A stretch of 64,000 nt of DNA from Monocercomonoides exilis (Eukaryota; Preaxostyla; Oxymonadida; Polymastigidae). Shown here piece after piece: positions 12,962-23,491 of this stretch. Every line of letters begins with the position of its first letter. Position 1 is the stretch's first letter. A model generated the notes under the pieces. That model was given only the letters and a program-made list of their open reading frames with translations, made no database searches and was not told where the DNA came from. Both the position numbers and the translations under genes were made by a program. The DNA lies in assembly GCA_001643675.2 (NCBI GenBank), contig LSRY02000036.1, forward strand, positions 531,001 to 595,000, written 5' to 3'.

Positions 12962-15238
12962 TCAGCTTATCCTTTCGTGAAATATCTTCAAAGCCTCATA
13001 CACACATTCATCGTCAACCTCCTGAAATATTCACAATAAATATTATTATTAGTTGAACTAACATAATTATTAAGTTTTATCAAACCATTTTCCTCTGTGA
13101 AGCAGCAAGAAGAGAAACAGAGTCTATAAAAGATGAAATGTCCGCGGGAGAACAAGCTTCGGTTTGTGACACAATATCCTGGAATGCTCTTTCGGATATG
13201 GCTGAGCGTAGCATTAGCTTGTTTATGTGATGATGGAGTAATGAGGATCGTTCTTCGAAATCAGGCAATTTTATTTTGATGATTGTGTCCAACCTCCCTT
13301 TGAATAGTTTAAATTGAATGTGAATATTTCATAAATTGAAGACAAAATTTTTGGAAAATAAAAATGGAATAAATGAAAAAAAATAACAGCTTCAAAATTG
13401 TAAAAAAACAAAAGATTCAAACCACTTCTTGTTAGAATTTCAGGAACAGAAAGAAAAGAAGGTGCGGTTGCAACAATTACAAAATTATCGTCAGTGCTCT
13501 TCATATTGTCAAGTTCTGAGCACAGCTGATTTGCTATGTTTCTGAGAAAAGGAGAGTCCTCATCAATAATTTCTCTTTTTCGTCCCTTTCCAAAGCTTTG
13601 TTTTTTCGATGACTTTGAACGACGATTGCCGAACTTGCATTTTTTGTCTCTTTGCCCTTCTTCCTCATCTTCCTCATCTTCCTCATCTTCTTTGCTGTCG
13701 CTTTCGTCGCTTTGGCTGCTGATCTCATCATTGCCATCTTCGCTGCTTTCTTCACTCGAATCGTCATCTTCTTCAATTTCTTCGAATGCTTTGGTTGGAG
13801 CAAGTGTGTTAATATCGTCTAGAAGAACAATGCAAGGGCTTTGTTGTCTGAAAAAATAACAGAATTTTCATAGAAATATTGTGTTCAAGCAAATTGTCAA
13901 ATATGAGCAATCACAATTTCGATAAACATCAATTTAGGGAAAAAACCATAAAAAATTACATTTTGCTTTAAATTAACCTTCTTTTCATTAACATTGTTTT
14001 CATACCTGGCAGTTGCAAATATCTGTCTTATTCCCTTTTCTGTATCGCCAAGTGTTGACTGAATTAGTTCAGCAATTGACACCTTAAAGCAACGAATCCT
14101 TAGCAAAGCAGCAAATTCCTTCGCAAGAGTTGATTTCCCCGAACCCCGCGGCCCAACTATTAATGCTCCAACGGCCGGAGAAATGTTCAGTGATATCAGC
14201 TCGGATCGTAAAGTTGGAGAAATAGAAGGAGCAAGAAGGCGATGAAGCTTTTTTAATGGTTTATTTAAAGTTGGCAAGCTGCAGCAAGAATGGTTAGCGG
14301 CGAAAGAATAATTTTCTTCATTTTCACTACGCTTAGTTGTTTTTTCTTCAAACTTCTTTATCTGCAATGAAGATGCTACAGATTCATCTGATAGAAGATT
14401 TGTTGTAAGATGCTGCCTTTGTAACTCTACACCTTCAAGTGACGAAAGAATAGCAACAGCAGGCTCTGCATCATTATCTTCTTCATGTTTTATTGATAAA
14501 TGAGGAGAACGAAGAATGGAAAAAATGAGAGATGACACATGAGAAATTGTATGGCACATTGTGATATACTCCTCAAGAGCAATTGGGTAATGAAGTGATG
14601 TTTGCGTTGTTTCTTTCCACAATTTTTGAAACATTGAAATCCTGTCGATAAAAGAAATGAATGGAATTTCAAAAATCATCTGAAGAAAATAAATGTTGAA
14701 AAAGATAAAAATAAATATTTCTAACAAACATCAAATTTCTTTGAAAAATCAATTCCATCAAGTGTTATATCTGTTCCTGAACATATCTATGAATGAAAAT
14801 AAAAATTGTGTTGTTGCAAATACGTGACTTACAAACAATGATGATAGATTCATGCTCTGCAAGACAATCTGGAAAAATAGAAATTTGACTGAGCAAGGAA
14901 GGAGGAAAGAGTTCTAAATTTTCAAAGAAAACTAAAAACAGCAAAGATAATTTAAAAAAAATATATAATAAGTGCAAACTCACAGAAGGACTATGACGTT
15001 TTGCTTCTCCATAAATTTGACTAAATAATGATTCATTATCAACCAAAAAAGATGAAAATGCAATTTTCTTTAGGTAAAAAGATGATAATTCACTTTCTTT
15101 TTGGATAAGTTCGAATATGTTTGATCCATGAGGAGCAGAAATAAAAAGTGATTTGCATCTTGGTATTGATAAATCAAAGCAAAGTTTTGGATTTAACCCT
15201 TCGTATATTGCTTTTTTTATATGTTCTTGCACATTCAT
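12962..15238 (-). CDS. Tandem AAA ATPase with degenerate first module (AFG2/Drg1/SPATA5-like?)
   Basis: Seven exons on the minus strand: 15238-14984, 14931-14837, 14786-14730, 14679-14006, 13847-13423, 13297-13086 and 13021-12962, about 592 residues. The N-terminal AAA module is degenerate: the Walker A position reads SAPHGSN without GKT, and the Walker B-like strand reads FFENLE. The C-terminal module has an intact Walker A (GPRGSGKST) and Walker B (CIVLLDDIN). An acidic Ser/Glu/Asp insert of roughly 75 residues follows Walker B. Then come a sensor-1-like strand (FVIVATAP), the pore-distal RLD..I.I.LPD segment and an alpha-helical lid. Family architecture suggests an AFG2/Drg1/SPATA5-type remodeller, which would act in 60S maturation; PEX1/6 or NSF relatives are not excluded. 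The donor after 14984 (GTGAGT) and the acceptor before 14931 are one base out of phase, so that junction is unsettled. The other five introns keep frame. Confidence 0.8.
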
Positions 15239-15329
15239 TCAATTTTTTCTATTAACAAATTTTCAGTTATTTAATAATGCCCAATTCTTTCGAATACTTG
15301 TTAGATCATAACCATTTCTTCTTGATACA
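15239..15329. promoter_or_regulatory. 91-bp divergent (bidirectional) promoter region
   Basis: The start codons of the AAA ATPase gene (minus) and bystin (plus) lie back to back with only 91 bp between them. Both 5' UTRs and both promoters must fit in this AT-rich stretch or overlap the genes. No TATA box or other element can be singled out with confidence. Confidence 0.5.
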
Positions 15330-17134
15330 ATGAGCGAAAAGTTCCAAAAGAAGTTACAGCGTACATTAGAAGAGTTAGACGAAGATGAAGATGATTTTAG
15401 CGATGAAGAGGATGCTCATGAAGCACGTGGAATAGGAAAACGTTCTCGTAATTCGAGGCCTGTTACAATAGAAATTGAAGACGACGAACAAGGTGAAGAC
15501 GGACCAGATGATAGCTATGACTTGGAAGATGGAGAAGACATTCTTCCGGAAGATGTATATTTTTTCTTTTTAAAATATTTTAAATGTTTATATTGGTAAA
15601 ATCATTGTATTTGATATTTTAGGATGATCCTGAACAAGAGGATGCTATTCGTGCATTCATGAATCCAAATCCACAAAGGCAACACCAAGGTCCAACAATT
15701 GCCGAATTGTTAGCTGATAAGCTTGAAGAATTAAAAAGAATTGAATCAGGAGAAACAAAAAAGCAACCTTCAAATCAACCTTCCAAGCCATCCATACCTC
15801 ATCGAGTTGTAAGGATTTATGATGATGTTGGAAAATTACTGAAAACGTATAAGAGTGGAAAATTACCAAAACCTTTCAAAGTTATTCCTTCTTTGAAGAA
15901 TTGGGAAGAATTTCTTGCTTTAACTCACCCAGATGTTTGAGCATAAATACTATTTTATAGTGATGAAAATGTAACTTTAATTGATTTTTTCAGGAATGGT
16001 CGCCTCAGGCTGTCTGTGTTGCCACTAAGTTGTTTTCCTCCAATCTCAATTCAAAAATGTCACAGCGTTTTTACAATCTTGTTCTCTTGCCTCGCGTTAG
16101 AGAAGATATTCACGAGCATAAAAAACTGAACTATCATCTCTATCAAGCAATGATGCGCTCTCTATTTAGACCAGATGCATTCTTCAAAGGAATGCTACTT
16201 CCTCTGTGTTATGTTTGTTTTTTTATTGATTGATATTTCATTGTTGGCGAAATGGTTATTGATTCAATTTATGTTTCTTAACAAACCTTTTTTTTTAGAG
16301 TGGAGATTGTTCTCTTGTGGAGGCTGTAATTATTGGGTCAATCATCAAGAAGAGATCAATTCCAGTTCTTTATTCATGTGCTGCAATTGAAAAAATAGCT
16401 GGTATGTTTTTATGCTTATTCATAAATGTGTTTTAATGCTATTGGTCTTTATTTTCTTGCATCATGCGATGTTTTTGTTTTAATTTATTTTCAATTTTTC
16501 ATTAAATCTTTCGTTTTGTATTCAGAAATGGATTATTCCGGAACAAATTCGTATTTCCTTCGCATTTTGCTTGATAAGAAGTACAATTTAGCCCAGAGAA
16601 CCATCCAATCTGTGTACAATCACTTCATCCGATTCAAAAACGAGAAGAGACTTCTTCCTGTCATTTGGCATCAATCATTGTTAGTTTTTGCTCAAAGGTA
16701 TAAACCATTTGTTTATTTATCATCGTTCATTTTTTTTTTTTTTCATCTTAATTTATGTTTTGTTATATTTTTTTCATTTTTGAACTGGAATATATAAATC
16801 ACAAATACAGATATAAAAATGAATTATCTGAAGAGCAGATAAACTCACTTATTGAGCTTGTGACTGATTATCAGTTTCATTATCAAATGGGACCTGAAAT
16901 AAAACGAGAATTGATGCAGTCTGACATCATGAAAAAGAAGCAGGTTTGTCTCGTTGGGCTTTTTTCACTTATTCACTAAATGAATTTGTTTTAATGGTAA
17001 TTGTCTTTTATTTTAACTTCAATAAATATTTTTAAAAAATCCAGTTTGAAAAAGGAGCGGTTCCTTCTTTTGGATCGACAGGCGAGAGCACTCTGCTCGA
17101 TGACAGTGCGCCTTGGATCCACACTCTTGTTTGA
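15330..17134 (+). CDS. BYSL: Bystin / Enp1, 40S ribosome biogenesis factor
   Basis: Bystin (yeast Enp1) binds pre-40S particles and is needed for 18S rRNA processing and nuclear export of the small subunit. Seven exons give 417 residues, close to the family's usual length: 15330-15554, 15623-15934, 15994-16212, 16299-16401, 16526-16697, 16811-16943 and 17045-17134. All six introns keep phase, and the donors are GTATAT, GTTTGA, GTTTGT, GTATGT, GTATAA and GTTTGT. The first 100 residues are acidic and low complexity, as in other bystins. The conserved domain then begins, with segments such as [20 protein letters not shown] and THPDEWSPQAV. The SG.C.L.EAVI block follows after exon 3, and the end is APWIHTLV. 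In the junction PLCYSGDC a tyrosine stands where I recall glutamate in other bystins. No lesion is seen. The gene diverges from the AAA ATPase gene. Confidence 0.96.
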
Positions 17135-18394
17135 TCTTATTCACTTCACAACAATCTTCAAACAGATGAGAAAATAAAAATATAAAAGAATATATTTTTT
17201 CCTTTCATATCATTCACCAAAAATAATTTATATTCGAAAACTAATATTTCAAAAAAGAAAAAGAATTATTCAATATTAAAAAATTATAACTGGCATAATG
17301 AAACTTGAAGGACATCAATGAAACCTAAAAATATTCATTAATATTTATTATTCTGTTCTTTGAGTTTTCAGTTTTATTGACGATAGTTTATATGTCTGAA
17401 ATAAATGGATAAATTGACGATGAACCTTTGAAAAGGTGAAAAAAATTGAAAACGATTGGAGAGCTACAAACACACTCAATTTATTATCCTCAAATTTTGT
17501 CTCTTTTTCTTAATATATGCATTCATTTGTTAGGTGTTTTTGCACTAATACTCTTTTTTTTATTCAGAAAAGTCTTATTTCGAGAGAATTTTTAATTTAA
17601 AAATTTCAGATCAAAGTGATCACTGGATCAATATTTTTTTGTTTTTAAAATTTTCTTACTCAATTAAAAGTTTTTTCGAAAATTTTTCATGCTTTCATAA
17701 CAAAGGGATTATAATTATCTAAAATAACTTCAATTATTTCTTGGAGTGATAAAATTGTGAAAAATTACTGATGTGCTTTTTGTTGCAGTATGCCTTATAA
17801 CTTCCTTTCGAAATAACATTGAAAATCAGTTCTATTGTAATAAGTGATGGATTTCAAATTTTTGGTGATTCCTTTCGTAATTATTCATTTTCCTTCAAAA
17901 TGTTTCAATTAATGAGCAAGCGAAAAAGACAAAATGTGTTGTTCTTTTTTAAAAAGTCGCAAATGAGTCATTTTCATAATAAATGAAAATTTTTATGATT
18001 TGATCAAATACATGTTCACCCCACGAGACTTCTCAAGAATGCATATTTTTGCATTATCAAGTGTTACCTTCCACAAGAAAATTATTTCGTGAGTGTGAAC
18101 AAAATTTTGATCATTTTTTGTGATTTAGATTTTTTTTGTAAAAAAATTGACTTTTATGACTTTTCAAAAAGAGTAACACATATAGTCAGCAATTTTTGAA
18201 TAGTGGCAATTGTCTCATTTTCTGTGAAAAAATCGTCAAATTTTTTTTTTCAATTTTTTCTGTCCATTAATCAAAAAACACAAATTCAACAATAAAAAAT
18301 CCACGAACATGAAATTGGTGAAATGCATTTCGTAACAGAAAATTCTTGAAATGAGATCAAAAGTATTGTGCTGAAAGTTTGATATTTATTTTAT
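17135..18394. other. AT-rich intergenic DNA, 1.26 kb, with one imperfect foldback
   Basis: No gene is supported here: stops are dense in all frames, apart from the mariner element that follows. The only structure seen is an imperfect inverted repeat at 18001-18113, listed separately. Confidence 0.55.
18001..18113. repeat. Imperfect foldback (inverted repeat) of 113 bp
   Basis: The left arm begins TGATCAAATACATGTTCAC, and the reverse complement of the right arm (18086-18113) begins TGATCAAAATTTTGTTCAC. Both arms continue into an ACGA-containing segment. A smaller hairpin (AATGCA...TGCATT) sits in the loop. It could be a worn MITE end-to-end remnant or chance structure in AT-rich DNA. No target duplication is evident. 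Confidence 0.4.
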
Positions 18395-19550
18395 TATATA
18401 GGGTGGTCCTTAATATTTTGCACAAAGAATAAAAAATGGGTAAATAAAAAATGAATTATCAAAAATTTTTTGATATTACAGAGTTTTGCACTCTGATTGG
18501 AATGAATTCCGAAGAAATATATGAAAAACTGCAAATTGCGTATGGTTTAAAACTTCCGGATATTAGAACTATTCGTTCATGGAACATTAGAATTCAAAGG
18601 CGAGAAGAAATTGACAGGAGACATTATAATCGCGGCAGGCAAACTAATGAAGTGTTGATAAAGAGGATACAACAAGCAGTAGAAGACAATCCTCATATTA
18701 GCTCCCGAGCATTGGCAGAACAATTTAGTGTTGCAAAAACAACTGTTTTACGGATTCTTCATGAAAAATTACATCTCCATTCTTACAAAATTAGGTGGGT
18801 GCCGTACTCACTGAATGATGATCAGAAAAAAATCCGCGTTCAAACTGGGTTACAATTACTGGAGAAATTGAGAGATTTACGTAAAAGAAATTTTGAAGGG
18901 CTGATTACAGGTGATGAATCCTTTTTCTACAGAAGGTATAACTTCGAATGCGAATGGAGAAAAGAAAAATCTGAAGTGTCAACTACAGCAAATTACACTT
19001 ATTCTGATAAGAAATTCATGAACACAATTTTCATTTCAGTCCATGGACTGTTTTTTCTTAATATTCTACCAGAAAAAACAAAAATGAACGCAGAATATTT
19101 CGTAAATTCAATATTAAAGCCCATTAGCCAGATTCAAATAGACCTTTCTTCCGTTTCTCCTATGGATTTTTTTATTCATTTCGATAATGCTCGTCCGCAC
19201 ACAGCAGCAATTTCAAAGATCTTTGCGGAGGAGCATCATTAAAATATTCTTCCGCATCCTCCATATTCTCCTGATGTTGCGCCATGCGATTTTTTCCTCT
19301 TCGGCTACATCAAGCAGGCTCTGAAAGGTAAAAAAATTTCCAATTCTGAAGAATTAGAAATAGAAATAAGAAATATTCTTCATTCAATATCTTCAGACAT
19401 GATTATTCGTGCCTTTGAAAGTTGGATTAAGCGATTGGAGTTTATTACAACTCATAACGGTGAATATTTTTATGATTGAATTTTTTTTCACATTAAATTA
19501 TGAAACCATATCAAAATTTTTTAACAAAATATAAAGGACCACCCTATATA
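18395..19550 (+). mobile_element. mariner-family DNA transposon with terminal inverted repeats
   Basis: The element is bounded by near-perfect inverted repeats. The left end reads TATATAGGGTGGTCCTT, and the reverse complement of the right end (19525-19550) reads the same; they differ at one position in the first 26. The outer TA pairs fit the TA target duplication expected of the Tc1/mariner superfamily. Its length is about 1.15 kb, typical of a single-gene mariner. It encodes one transposase on the plus strand and lies between the bystin and Prp17 genes, touching neither. Confidence 0.92.
18451..19479 (+). pseudogene. mariner transposase (DD34D), one in-frame stop
   Basis: A 343-codon frame, the usual mariner length, is broken by a TAA at 19240-19242. 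The N-terminal half carries a paired-type helix-turn-helix DNA-binding region (about nt 18660-18790, with SSRALAEQFSVAKTTVLRIL). The linker WVPYSLNDDQKK is mariner-like. Catalytic aspartates are visible at 18913 (GDESFF), 19183 (HFDNARPH) and 19288 (APCDFFLFG). Exactly 34 codons separate the second and third Asp if the TAA is counted as one, which is the canonical mariner DD34D spacing. So the stop is a simple substitution, not an indel. The frame then continues to TGA at 19477-19479. The copy looks recently inactivated. Truncation at the TAA would remove the third Asp, so this copy is probably dead unless read through. Confidence 0.9.
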
Positions 19551-20559
19551 ATGAAACATTTTTCGAAAAAAAATATTTTTTTGACAGGTTTCTTTTCTTA
19601 AGCATTCAGATGAAAGTGAATATTGAATATTTTCATTAAATTTCCATTCCAAACAATAAATTACATCAAGAATGGAAACGTGTGCTTGACTGTGTTATCA
19701 TAAATATTCTTGTGAAGTTTCGTTAGCGGGAACAGAAATATGAAGAAAATATTCAATTTTCGATTTCACCAGAAAAATAAACAAAAGTAACTTTTCAAAT
19801 TAAAATGGACATTTGCTTCCTTTTCAAAAGAATTGCCTATATTTCAGCGGAAACAGCAATCTTATGATTGATTAAAAAACATTCAGAATCACAAAAACGA
19901 TAAATATTTCGATTATGTGTTAATGATTTTTTGTCATGAATAGATATCATCCAACAAATATAAATTGATACACCATTTATTATTCAAATTCGGTAAACTT
20001 ATTATTCGAAATTGGCCAACAAATTATTCAAAATTAATAAACTTATTATTCGAAGTTGTTTAACTGATTATTCAAAATTGTGTTTAGAAATGAGTCGAAA
20101 ATTTTGGTTTTGCGAGAAAAACAAAGGTTTGTACCAAACATTTTCTGTAATTATATCACGATTAAGTCTTGAATTCTCATGCTAAAAAATACAGAAAAAT
20201 TTTGAAAAATGAGATAAATTTGAATAATTATTGAGTTGAACATAATTCATAAAGCAAAAATTTTCGTCTGAGATTTGATAGTGGACAAATGTGTGATTTT
20301 GATGAACAAAATGGAAAAGCTTTGTTGCATAAAGAAATTTGATTCGTTCACGTTCGAAATTGAAATATTTTTAGTGTTCGTATCAATAACAAAAAAACTC
20401 TTCTCTGTCAATGAAACACTCACACGCAAGATAAATATATCAAAGATTATGAGGTGCATGTTTCAAACAAAAGAAGTGAAGTGTTTTATAAAGAAATTAC
20501 ATTGGAAGTGTAAATAGCACATTAATACTAAATATTGTAAGTGTCTCATTGAAAGCAGA
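19551..20559. other. AT-rich intergenic DNA downstream of mariner
   Basis: About 1 kb of AT-rich sequence between the mariner element and the 3' end of the Prp17 gene. Short open frames on both strands (20247-20517) show no family resemblance and look like chance. The only structure seen is a 22-bp tandem repeat, listed separately. Confidence 0.5.
19979..20083. repeat. 22-bp degenerate tandem repeat, about 4.8 copies
   Basis: Units start at 19979, 20001, 20023, 20045 and 20067, each beginning ATTATTC(A/G)AA. The period is exactly 22 bp, and odd and even units resemble each other more closely (TCAAA versus TCGAA), suggesting a 44-bp higher-order unit. It is non-coding, and no function is apparent. 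Confidence 0.7.
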
Positions 20560-22964
20560 TTATTCCCACAGCTTCACATGACCATCCCATCCGCACGTTA
20601 CGACCTGCGATGGCTGAGTCGGATTCCATTTGACTCCGCAGCAGACTGATTCGTGTGCTTTGAATAGGCTTCTGTGAATCTTCGGGCGGTTCCACTCCCA
20701 CAGATGGACTGTGCCATCACTATCTCCACCAATTACATATCTGAAATGAGTATTTGTTTCGAAATTTAGAAAAAAAAAAGAATTAATAAAAAAATGAATT
20801 AGATTACGAAAAGGATGAGAAATATAATCATCATACGATCCATCAGGTGAAAAGTCAACTCCAATTGAAAAGCCTGCAGAGTTGTGTCCTTCAAATGTCT
20901 GATGCTTCACCATTCCAAACCCTTCAACAGCAGAAAATGTGACTATTTTGTTTCCCATGGTCTGAGCGACAAAGAACGTACCTAAATTCGATAAAAGAAG
21001 AAATTTGTATCAAAAATGTTATTTCAAAAATGAATCATTTATTTGTAGTAAAACAGAATTATATAATTAAATTCTTAAAAAAAAAATTATTTTTTTCAAA
21101 AACAATTCCAAATATTCCCTTTCCGCACAACAACAATAAAATTGCATTGCATTCATACCTGAAGGATGAAGAGCAGCATCAGTCACTGCTTTTGTTTGCT
21201 CATCAGCAAATTGCTTGATAGGCACAGGGATGCCATAATCCCAGAACTTAATAGACTTATCATCCGACATCGACGTAAATCTGCTGCCCCCGCGGAGGAA
21301 AGTTACATTTCTCACGTCCTTCAGATGATACTCGTACTTCTGCGTCCTGTGCTTCACCCGCAGATCCCACTGGTCTGTGCACTTTGCTGATGTCCCGCAC
21401 ATCACTACAGTCGGGTGCCTGGCGTGGTGCGCCACGCAGATTGGAGTAGAGCCTGATGAAAATCGTGCCATGCATATACCCGTTTCTGTGTCCCACTGAC
21501 GAAGAAATCCGTCATACCCGACGCAGCACACTTGCGTGCCTCCATTCACAAAGCATGCATCGCGTAATCCTCCACCTGCTTGCTTTATGGATTTCGCTAT
21601 TTGTTTTAAGAAACAATATAAAGACAATAAAATGAGTTACATTTATTTATATTTTTTTACTGTCAACAAATTTTATAGAGTCAACACACCAGCTGCAGAT
21701 GACACCTGCTGAGCAGTTCCTATATCCATCGTCCGAAGACATCCTCTCCTCGGGTCAGCAACGTCCCATATTTTGATGCGCCCGTCAGCCAGCCCAGCAC
21801 TCAGCAGCAGATGAGCCGACTGTGGGAAGAAGTCAATCGCAGACGCTGCGCCGTTGTGTGCCTTCCAGTCTCTGATGCATCGCCTGGGAGCATTGCACTG
21901 CTTCTGTCCAACAGGAATCTCCTTCTTCTTCTTACGGCCTTTGCCTTCCATCCGAGGATCCCGACCCTTTTCTTCTCTGTGCTCACTGTATATAAACTCA
22001 ATCGGCCGTCTGTCAGAAGGAGGAGCCATGTATGTCTTGCCTTGAAAGTCGATTTCTGGAAGCAACGGCTCTTCTGTTCTCTCTGTCCTCTTTTCATGGC
22101 GAGTTTCTCCTTTAATAATTGTAAGTATTGTAGAAGAAATAGGCATGGATGACGGAACCAAAGATACTTCTTCACTTGAATTGTCTGCAGGAGCTGCTAC
22201 GGATGAAGAAGGTTTTTCTTCAGCTTCAACAGTTTCTTTTTCTTCTGTGGTATCTTTCTTCATCTCTTGACTTTCATCTTCTTCATCTGCCTGTTCTTCT
22301 GACTGAGACTCACTTTCAGACTCATCCAACAGAGATGCGGATGTTGTTGGAAGATCCGATGATTTTTCCTTTTTTGTTTCTTTATTTCCCTGCATTTCGA
22401 TCAGTTCTTGCTTTCTTTTCCACCTGTAAGCTTTGTCTGGCTTCATATGAGAAAGCCTATCCTCAAGAACAAGTTGATATGATTCTTTCTATTTTTAATA
22501 AAGAACGGAACAAATGTGAAAAACTTTTGAAATTTAAATCAAACATCAAGTCCTGAAGGTTCAAGATTTTCATCTTCAAAAGGTGTCCAGGGACCCTCAT
22601 ATTCAAGCGGATTTGCAATAGAACTTCCTACGCGGTCCTCTCTCTTTCTTTTTTTCTTTCGTGAGTTTTCTCCAGCTTTTCTTGATACTATAAACAAATC
22701 ATTATCAATAAATCATAATTTAATCAGTTAAATATAAATCAAACAATCACCAGCATTAAAATCTAAATCTGTATATTCAACGTGATGATGAATTCCAGAA
22801 CAAGAGTCAGATTTTACTGGCTCATATGGCAAAAGAGGAGCAACTGCTGGTATCGATGTTTCCTGGATAACAAACAATTGACATATTAAAATAAAACATG
22901 CATTACATACCTGTAAAATAGGCTCAATATTCGGGGCAAAGTCTAAATCATCCAACAAAGACAT
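20560..22964 (-). CDS. CDC40: Prp17/CDC40 pre-mRNA splicing factor (WD40)
   Basis: Prp17 joins the spliceosome for the second transesterification step. Seven exons give 623 residues: 22964-22911, 22862-22751, 22687-22545, 22488-21690, 21596-21159, 20981-20837 and 20740-20560. All six introns keep phase, the shortest being 48 bp. The start is the ATG reading MSLLDDLDF; no ATG lies upstream in frame before it. The N-terminal half holds a basic patch (KKKRKRED), the GPWTPFEDE segment typical of Prp17, an acidic Ser-rich insert and DFQGKTYMAPP. A seven-bladed WD40 propeller occupies about residues 315-623. Diagnostic pieces are GGGLRDACF, YDGFLRQWDTETG, SMSDDKSIKFWDYGIPV, VDFSPDGSYVIGGD and the C-terminal VTCGWDGHVKLWE. 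It diverges from the giant zinc-finger gene. The identity is secure; in this intron-bearing genome the splicing role is directly relevant. Confidence 0.95.
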
Positions 22965-23491
22965 CGCCCAAAACAAGGGTTAAAAGTTATTAAATATATT
23001 GATGTTGGCTTCAACGATCATATCGATAATTGTTCAATATTTCCATTTCATCTTCTAATTTAATTGCAATAAATAAAAGAATACTTTGAACTGAGATTTT
23101 TTTTAATATTAAAGGCAATGTTTAATGTTGAAATCTTCATTTCCAAATGAAAACAAGAAAAACACATTAACAAAACACTTTTTTGGAATTTAAGTTTCAT
23201 TTTTTAATTGCTGAAAAACGTCATTATCTGAAAAAAATAAATTCTTATGTCATCTTATTGACTCAATTTTTCACAGAAAAATTTTATAAATTATAATGAA
23301 ATACATTAGTGTTTAAAAATTTATTTATCATCGATGAAAATCCGATTTTTAAAATAGAAAAAAAGAAAAATCGTCATATATATAAATTAAAACAAAAAAA
23401 TTCAACACTTTCTGATAAAAAAAGTACCATCATAAATATTTTTGAGAAATATTTTGCTTAATATCTTTAGCTTAAAGCAAATTTGAGGAAG
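22965..23491. promoter_or_regulatory. Divergent intergenic region, Prp17 / giant zinc-finger gene
   Basis: About 530 bp of very AT-rich sequence between two divergent starts; both promoters should be here. A TTTAG acceptor-like site precedes 23471. A candidate upstream mini-exon (ATG at 23297, donor about 23312) could splice in phase to 23471-23493, so the 5' end of the giant gene may reach into this spacer. No RNA gene is seen. Confidence 0.4.

Noticed and set aside
19240-19242. TAA in the transposase as a possible reassigned sense codon, as reported for some oxymonads
   Set aside because: TAA and TAG end other genes here (3,268-aa gene and Prp17: TAA; eIF5B: TAG), and no TAA or TAG occurs inside the conserved genes. 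A simple nonsense mutation explains it.
20247-20517. Two opposed short open frames (70 and 80 codons)
   Set aside because: They overlap each other, have no recognisable similarity and sit in AT-rich spacer without splice or promoter support.
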